Positions 58,730-64,000 of a stretch of 64,000 nucleotides of DNA are shown piece by piece. Position numbers and translations under genes: made by a program. How positions within the stretch are numbered: position 1 is the first letter of the stretch; every line of letters starts with the position of its first letter. This stretch comes from Rhodanobacter humi (lineage in GTDB: Bacteria > Pseudomonadota > Gammaproteobacteria > Xanthomonadales > Rhodanobacteraceae), in the NCBI RefSeq assembly GCF_041107455.1, contig NZ_JBGBPY010000001.1, forward strand, positions 2,790,001 through 2,854,000, read 5' to 3'. The notes under the pieces are model-generated. The model was not told the origin of the DNA. It did no database searches and saw nothing but the letters and a program-made list of their open reading frames with translations.

Positions 58730-58793
58730 GACAGCAGGGATGGTTATGGCTGTGTCGATTGGCGGTAGGATGAATTGAAGGAGTGTTAAAGTC

Positions 58794-60125
58794 TTGAACT
58801 TGTTGCAGAAGATAGTGTGGTACTACAGGGAACGCGGGCTACGTAGTCTGTTGCAGAGAGTGATTGGTGGGCGCGGGGTACCGATAGCTGGTCAAAACGA
58901 CTATTTGTCGCCCCTGCCAAGTGCTTCAATGCCTCAAAGCGACCATGCCCAAATGATGGGCGTCGTTTCGGCCTCGGTGCTGGTGCGTTCGCGATTTGCC
59001 GCGATTCAGCCGCTGCCCATCTTTACCGCACCTGGCCCGGCCGCTCGCCTCAATCTGGTCACCGATAGCATCAGTGTGGGTTCGTTATTCGGCGGTGTCG
59101 GTACAGCCATCATCTTGGCGTCGCAGGTGGCGTCTCGGCGCGGGGCGAAGTTGCGCATCGTGACACGCACCGAAGTGGCCGATGAAGCGGCTGTCCGGCA
59201 GGTGCTGGACTGCAATGACCTTGCGTTTCCCGGAAACGTGGAGTTTGCGCAGGTCCAGGTTGGGGACGAGGCGGCGCAGCTTGACGTCTGCGCTGGCGAT
59301 CGGTTTCTGACGACGTCCTGGTGGACCACCGCCAGCACCCTGGGCAGCGTTGCGCCCGAAAAGGTGGACTATCTACTGCAGGAAGACGAGCGGATGTTCT
59401 ACCCGTATGGCGACGATTGGATCCGTTGCCAGGAAGTGTTGAGTCGCACGGATATCCGCTTCGTGATCAACACCGAGCTGCTTTTCGACCATTTGGTTGC
59501 GAGCGGCTTGGGCAATCTTCGCGACTGCGCCCGCTGGTTTGAGCCGGCGTTTCCGGCAACGCTCTTTCACATGGATGCAGAGGCGGAAGCTCGGCCCGAG
59601 GGAGGTAAACGCCGCTTGTTCTTCTATGCGCGGCCGAACAACGCAAGAAACCTGTTCTTTCGCGGAATCGAGGCGCTCGATAGGGCGGTGGCCGAAGGCG
59701 TCGTCGACCCTGAACAGTGGGAAATTGTCCTGGTCGGAAAGGATGTGCCGAAAATTCAGCTGGGTGGCGTGGTTGAGCCCACTGTGCTTCCGACCATGAA
59801 TTGGCGCGAATACGGCAAGTTCATCCGTGGGGTCGATCTCGGCTTCTGTCTCATGAGTACACCGCATCCAAGTTATCCCCCACTGGATCTGGCCGCATCC
59901 GGCGCTGTGGTTTTGACCAATCGCTTTGGATTGAAGACGGATCTCAGTGGATATTCGACCAGTATTTTGTGCTCGGATCTTGGTGTGACCGAACTCTTGC
60001 AAGGACTGCGCGAGGGTGTCCGACGAGCTGGCGATGCTGCAGCGCGTAGGGATGCATACGCCAGAAGCCAGATGCCGCGATCCTGGGTGGACACGATGGC
60101 CACCTGTGTCGAATTCCTGGGGTAA
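58794..60125 (+). CDS. WsaF-like (rhamnosyl) glycosyltransferase
   Basis: A 443-residue protein whose two halves follow the WsaF family: N-terminal domain with LNLVTDSISVGSLFGGVGTAIILASQVA, C-terminal GT-B domain with LFFYARPNNARNLFFRGIEAL, VGKDVPKIQLGG, LDLGFCLMSTPHPSYPPLDLAASGAVVLTN, giving GT4-type nucleotide binding. WsaF of Geobacillus forms rhamnose links, and rmlBACD is adjacent, so rhamnosyl transfer is likely but unproven. Start TTG 58794 with AAGGAG 11 bases upstream; no ATG fits better. Confidence 0.8.
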   Translation: MNLLQKIVWYYRERGLRSLLQRVIGGRGVPIAGQNDYLSPLPSASMPQSDHAQMMGVVSASVLVRSRFAAIQPLPIFTAPGPAARLNLVTDSISVGSLFGGVGTAIILASQVASRRGAKLRIVTRTEVADEAAVRQVLDCNDLAFPGNVEFAQVQVGDEAAQLDVCAGDRFLTTSWWTTASTLGSVAPEKVDYLLQEDERMFYPYGDDWIRCQEVLSRTDIRFVINTELLFDHLVASGLGNLRDCARWFEPAFPATLFHMDAEAEARPEGGKRRLFFYARPNNARNLFFRGIEALDRAVAEGVVDPEQWEIVLVGKDVPKIQLGGVVEPTVLPTMNWREYGKFIRGVDLGFCLMSTPHPSYPPLDLAASGAVVLTNRFGLKTDLSGYSTSILCSDLGVTELLQGLREGVRRAGDAAARRDAYARSQMPRSWVDTMATCVEFLG

Positions 60126-60132
60126 CTAATTC

Positions 60133-61377
60133 ATGTTTTTTGTTAACGAGCCTGCCCACGATTACAACGACCCATGGGCCATTCCATTCGAGCGCCGTTT
60201 TCGCGACTTCTGTGCGGGGCGCCGTCGCGTCGCCTATTTTTACGAGCGGCCCGACACGAGCACTTTCCGATATCGCGTATACAACATGATTCAAGTCCTG
60301 CGAACGTTGGGATCCGATGTCGGGGTCAGCTTCTTCTGGAATGATGACTGGCGCGAAATGAATCGCGTTGTGGACCAGGCCGACGTAATCGTGATTTGTC
60401 GTGCGCGCTACAACGATCACATCAACAAGATGATCACGCGGGCGAAGGCACAGGGAAAGCGCGTAATTTTCGACGTGGACGATCTGGTATTCAATACGGA
60501 CTATGCCCACTTGATTCTTCGGTCCCTGGACCAGGACATCAGTGCCAACGAGGCCTGGGATCACTGGTTTGGCTATATCGGACGAATCGGGGCGACGTTC
60601 AGGATGTGTGATGCGGCCATCACCACCAATGCGTATCTCGCTCGCCGACTCGAGGAGTTTTCTGCGGTGCCCGTCAGCGTGATTCCGAATTTTCTGAACC
60701 AGGAACAGCTGGCGATCAGTGATCGCATCTACAACGAAAAGATGGTAAGCGGATTCAGGCGGACCGACGAAATTCATATTGGCTACTTCAGCGGTACGCC
60801 CACGCACAACCGCGACTTTTCCATGGTGGCGCGATCCATTGCCTCGATCATGCGTGCCGATAAGCGGGTGAAGCTGTTAGTTGTCGGTTTCCTCGAGTTG
60901 AAACGGGGTCTGGAGGAATTCGCCGACCGTATTACTTTTTATCCATTGCATGATTTCATCAACCTGCAGCGCATCATGTCACTGGTTGAAGTCAACATCG
61001 TCCCCTTGTTGGACAACGGCTTTACCAACTGCAAGTCGGAGCTGAAATATTTTGAGGCGGCGGCGGTCGGCACTCTTACTGTTGCCACACCTATTTTCAG
61101 TTATGCGACTGCCATCAGAGATGGTGAAAATGGGTATTTGGCGAACAGTACGGACTGGACAAGGCAGATCGTCAGGGCGATCGATCAACTGGACCAATAT
61201 CCCCAGATGGCAGCAGCTGCCCATGAGCATTCGATGGCTCAGTATGGGTGGCAGAACCAATTCGAACGAATCGAAAGCGCCGTCTTTGGAGCAGCTTCGG
61301 CTCAGCTGTTGATGCCTCGCCAGAGCAACAGTGAGTTTGAAGACAGTTTCCTGTCGCAAGTAGCCAAAGCTCGATAG
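60133..61377 (+). CDS. Glycosyltransferase, GT-B fold, family 4-like
   Basis: A 414-residue glycosyltransferase. RVAYFYERPDTSTFRYRVYNM near the start, KRVIFDVDDLVF, HIGYFSGTPTHNRDF at the start of the C-terminal domain, VNIVPLLDNGFTNCKSELKYFEAAAVGTLTVATP (the GT4 EX7E-like region; ELKYFEAAA) and YGWQNQFERIE. It follows the WsaF-like gene after seven bases. The donor sugar cannot be read from the sequence. Confidence 0.85.
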   Translation: MFFVNEPAHDYNDPWAIPFERRFRDFCAGRRRVAYFYERPDTSTFRYRVYNMIQVLRTLGSDVGVSFFWNDDWREMNRVVDQADVIVICRARYNDHINKMITRAKAQGKRVIFDVDDLVFNTDYAHLILRSLDQDISANEAWDHWFGYIGRIGATFRMCDAAITTNAYLARRLEEFSAVPVSVIPNFLNQEQLAISDRIYNEKMVSGFRRTDEIHIGYFSGTPTHNRDFSMVARSIASIMRADKRVKLLVVGFLELKRGLEEFADRITFYPLHDFINLQRIMSLVEVNIVPLLDNGFTNCKSELKYFEAAAVGTLTVATPIFSYATAIRDGENGYLANSTDWTRQIVRAIDQLDQYPQMAAAAHEHSMAQYGWQNQFERIESAVFGAASAQLLMPRQSNSEFEDSFLSQVAKAR

Positions 61378-61400
61378 ATCGTTCAGTAAGGGCCCGCCAG

Positions 61401-63599
61401 ATGCCGAGCATTCCTTTGTTGGCCGAGCATCAAGTCAGGCCATTGCAGGGAAGATGGGAGTGGGATGCACTCGGGAACGATCCCCAGTTCTTGTGCAGCG
61501 CCGCCGCCGTTCGTGGTCTCGCTGCAGGTTGGTACTTGGTAGATTTGGGCTTCTCGGCCGATCGCTCGCTCGCTGATGATGCGGCGCTTTATCCTGACTA
61601 CGGTGACGGATTTCGCGAGTGTTTGAGAATTCCACTGAGGCGCCTCGTTCGGAACGGGCGCATTTCCGGGGTGGTGCTGTTCCAGGCGGACATAGTTCGC
61701 CTGCGTTTCGATCCCTGTGTCTCGCCTGGTCAATTTTCGCTGAGCCATATGGCACTGCGAAAGCTACGTCGACCCGAGGCGCTCCTGCTGATGCTGTTGC
61801 GAGGGTCTCGAGGAGGTCGCGAGAATTCAAAACGGGGCATGGTCGCGACTGCGTTCCTCATATTCGTGACGCAAGGTGCGCGCGCCATGGCCGCGCATCT
61901 GTACCACGATCAGATCGGTATTTCGCACTCCGAACTGTCACAACGCGAGTATCGACGCTGGTTGGAAAGCCACGATCGTGCCTCTGTGCTGTCGTCCAGT
62001 GGTGGCTCTGTCCAGCAGCAGACGCTCATATCCGTACTACTACCCGTGTACAACACCCCACCGGACGTGCTGATTGCGTGCCTGGAAAGCGTATTGGCCC
62101 AAACATGTGGCCGTTGGGAACTGTGCATTTCGGATGATGCCAGCACGCGCCGGGACACAGCGGATGTCCTGGTGCGCTACGCTGGTCGTGATCCGCGCAT
62201 ACGCATTGAAAAGCGTGCGTCCAACGGGCACATTTCGGCGGCCACGAATACGGCGCTGGCGATGGCAGGCGGGGAATTTGTTGCATTGCTCGATCACGAC
62301 GATCTGTTGCACCCTGACGCCATCTTGGAGGTCGTGACTGCCGCTTGCGCCAATCCCGAGTGGCACCTTATCTATACCGATGAAGACAAACTCGATCGGC
62401 GGGGAAGACGTTCAGATCCCTACTTCAAGCCGGACTACAATCCGGAACTGCTTACAGCCCAGAACTACATCAGCCACCTCGGTGTTTATCGAACAGCTAT
62501 CGTTCGGGAGCTAGGCGGCTTTCAGATTGGTTACGAGGGATGCCAGGACTGGGATCTGGCACTGCGTTTTTGCGAGCGGGTTGGTGCGAGTGCCATCGGG
62601 CATATTCCAAAGGTTCTTTACCACTGGCGCATGAGTGCAACCTCGACGGCCGAAGACACGAGCGTGAAACCCTATGTCCAGCAGGTTGCGATGAAGGTAC
62701 TGACAGATCACGTCCGGCGCGTACGGCCGGGTGCCAGCGTCAGGCGGCTGAATTGGCCCTATGGTGCATTTCGGGTGCAGGAGGGACCTCCTGCTGACGA
62801 GCACGTCTCGGTCATCGTGTGGGAACAGGCCGGACAGCCCATAGATTGCCTGGGTAACATGTTCGAGACACTTGGTTCGACAATGTCAGTCGAAGTCATT
62901 ATTCCGGTGAATAACGGCAATATCGCGAAGCGTTGGTTCGGGGATCACGTACCCGGGGCCCTCTCTTTGAAAGTACTGGGCACAACGAACACAAACCCTG
63001 CCGAATCAAGGAACGAGGCGGCCAGGATGGCGAAAGGGTCGATCCTCGTATTCGTCAACAAGGATATCGACGCGTTCTCCAAAGGTTGGCTTGATGAACT
63101 GGTCGCGCAGGCGCGTCGGCCAGACATCGGGGTGGTCGGGGCAAAGATATACGATCCACGTGGATGGGTCACCGATGGTGCCTTTGTTCTTGGGGGGGCT
63201 GGTGGAATAAACGTTGCTTTTGGCGGACTAGATTCCGCGGCGGTTGGCCCGCGCGCCCGCGCGCTGCACGTCCAGGATGTATCTGCCGTCTCAGGAGCAT
63301 GCATGGCCATGCGTGCCAACGTATTCCACTCGATTGGCGGATTCAGCCATGCCTCAGTGGAATCCCTTGTTGCCGCCGATCTGTGTCTACGCATTCGCGC
63401 TAACGGATATCGGACGATTTGGACGCCTTATGTGGAGCTTTATATGCATGAGATCTCTGGTGCATCGCCGGTGCAGGGACAGAATGTTCACGGGGAACGG
63501 GCCTGGCTATTCCAGCACTACCCCAAGGAGCTCCTGGCGGATCCGTTCTACAGTACCAACCTTGAAGCAACGCCGGCGCATTTCAAGCTGGCGACATGA
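61401..63599 (+). CDS. Large glycosyltransferase with two GT2 domains
   Basis: A 732-residue protein. About 1-205: family-unknown N-terminal domain (WEWDALG...; mostly strands). About 213-430: GT-A domain with SVLLPVYNTPPDVLIACLESVLAQ, CISDDAST, GGEFVALLDHDDLLHP (DxD-type) and IYTDEDKLD, GCQDWDLALR. About 470-720: second GT2 domain with ESRNEAARMAKGSILVFVNKDID, GACMAMRANVFHSIGGFSHASV and ADLCLRIRANGYRTIW. Such tandem enzymes build O-antigen repeat units. The second catalytic motif is NKDID rather than the usual NNDTE. Confidence 0.88.
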   Translation: MPSIPLLAEHQVRPLQGRWEWDALGNDPQFLCSAAAVRGLAAGWYLVDLGFSADRSLADDAALYPDYGDGFRECLRIPLRRLVRNGRISGVVLFQADIVRLRFDPCVSPGQFSLSHMALRKLRRPEALLLMLLRGSRGGRENSKRGMVATAFLIFVTQGARAMAAHLYHDQIGISHSELSQREYRRWLESHDRASVLSSSGGSVQQQTLISVLLPVYNTPPDVLIACLESVLAQTCGRWELCISDDASTRRDTADVLVRYAGRDPRIRIEKRASNGHISAATNTALAMAGGEFVALLDHDDLLHPDAILEVVTAACANPEWHLIYTDEDKLDRRGRRSDPYFKPDYNPELLTAQNYISHLGVYRTAIVRELGGFQIGYEGCQDWDLALRFCERVGASAIGHIPKVLYHWRMSATSTAEDTSVKPYVQQVAMKVLTDHVRRVRPGASVRRLNWPYGAFRVQEGPPADEHVSVIVWEQAGQPIDCLGNMFETLGSTMSVEVIIPVNNGNIAKRWFGDHVPGALSLKVLGTTNTNPAESRNEAARMAKGSILVFVNKDIDAFSKGWLDELVAQARRPDIGVVGAKIYDPRGWVTDGAFVLGGAGGINVAFGGLDSAAVGPRARALHVQDVSAVSGACMAMRANVFHSIGGFSHASVESLVAADLCLRIRANGYRTIWTPYVELYMHEISGASPVQGQNVHGERAWLFQHYPKELLADPFYSTNLEATPAHFKLAT

Positions 63600-63614
63600 C
63601 CCCCATGAAAAACT

Positions 63615-63642
63615 GCCGCTTGCCGCTTGCCGCTTGCCGCTT
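63615..63642 (+). repeat. Four tandem copies of GCCGCTT
   Basis: A perfect 7-base unit repeated four times in the space after the glycosyltransferase, then GGCTCCGCTTTCGG. A simple-sequence tract that could vary in copy number; not inside a recognised gene. Confidence 0.8.
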
Positions 63643-63707
63643 GGCTCCGCTTTCGGTGTCAGCTGAAAATGGGCCATTACGGATCCATAACTTCCCGCAG
63701 CTAATCA

Positions 63708-64000
63708 ATGACTGGTATCTTCCTTTGGTGTCACGGTTATTCGCCATGGCACTGGGTTGATTGGGATACTGACTGGTCCGGACGTACCCGCGCCCCTCAG
63801 CGCGCGCGACTCCTGCGCCCAGTTCAAGTCTGGGAGTGGTACACGGCGCATGTCGCCAGGATGAAGAACGGCGACGAGTATGAGCAGTACAAGTACTACT
63901 GGGGCAAAGGAATTTCCTTCAGAGTGATCAAGGTTGCACAATGTGCAAGCAATACAAAGCCAGAACGCTATTTTGGCAAAGAAGAAGTACCGGTCACTCC
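63708..64000 (+). CDS. Possible partial gene running off the right edge, unrecognised
   Basis: From ATG 63708 the frame stays open for 97 codons to the window end. The product is rich in Trp, Tyr and His (LWCHGYSPWHWVDWDTDW; VWEWYTAHVARMKNGDEYEQ; YKYYWGKGISFRVIK). The second half reads like a folded protein. There is no good ribosome site, and the first part may be a gene fragment instead. I do not recognise the family. A minus-strand frame over 63705-63941 is less convincing. Confidence 0.35.
   Translation, partial: MTGIFLWCHGYSPWHWVDWDTDWSGRTRAPQRARLLRPVQVWEWYTAHVARMKNGDEYEQYKYYWGKGISFRVIKVAQCASNTKPERYFGKEEVPVT

Noticed and set aside
63705-63941. Minus-strand frame of 78 codons near the right edge
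   Set aside because: It overlaps a better plus-strand frame, has no ribosome site and no family likeness.

Overview
This is a chromosomal window with high GC. Its gene content points to a Xanthomonadales gammaproteobacterium, probably Rhodanobacteraceae (Rhodanobacter, Dyella or Frateuria type). That placement is an inference from three things: bo3 and cbb3 oxidases together, a metB locus next to an O-polysaccharide cluster as known in Xanthomonas, and dispersed GTAGGAGCG palindromes. No rRNA, tRNA, CRISPR array, prophage or intact insertion sequence was recognised.

Layout. 1-3.7 kb (minus strand): a PepSY-PhoP-PhoQ type operon, dusA and a TMEM175-like protein. 3.9-8.1 kb (plus strand): ferredoxin-NADP reductase, an FNR regulator with all four cluster cysteines, NnrS, a CopD-like protein and thiol peroxidase. 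8.1-14.4 kb (minus strand): the cbb3 oxidase operon ccoN-O-Q-P, a small membrane protein, ccoI, ccoS and a truncated haemoglobin. Near-identical FNR-type boxes lie in front of nnrS and between ccoN and the ferredoxin gene, so 3.9-14.9 kb reads as a micro-oxic and nitrosative-stress island run by its own FNR. 15-28.8 kb: gapA, pyk, class I fba, tkt, pgk and gph, with a BigR-type persulfide operon, an S1/P1 nuclease, a TonB-like periplasmic protein and two tandem outer-membrane barrel paralogues.

29.1-35 kb: a seven-subunit Mrp/Pha cation-proton antiporter operon whose first gene carries a frameshift, converging on pilU. 36.1-41.8 kb: two overlapping envelope genes with DUF4398-like features, a DUF465 protein, cystathionine beta-synthase and glmS. 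42-48.5 kb: the bo3 quinol oxidase operon cyoABCD, a divergent MFS transporter and a SURF1 protein.

48.5-64 kb is the surface-polysaccharide region. On the minus strand rmlB-A-C-D and manC/xanB make dTDP-L-rhamnose and GDP-mannose. On the plus strand metB overlaps wzm, followed by wzt with a carbohydrate-binding C-terminal half, a sulfotransferase fused to a long coiled coil, and three glycosyltransferase genes running to the window edge. Base composition becomes visibly more A/T-rich after metB, as expected for a transferred O-antigen cluster.

The most interesting hypothesis is in that cluster. The sulfotransferase-coiled-coil protein next to a Wzt with a C-terminal glycan-binding domain resembles the layout of WbdD-type chain-terminator/molecular-ruler systems, with sulfation replacing phosphorylation or methylation as the cap. 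Other points of note are a two-hairpin element with compensatory base changes behind gene ends, a shared 17-bp palindrome in front of both barrel genes, and a decayed UspA gene.
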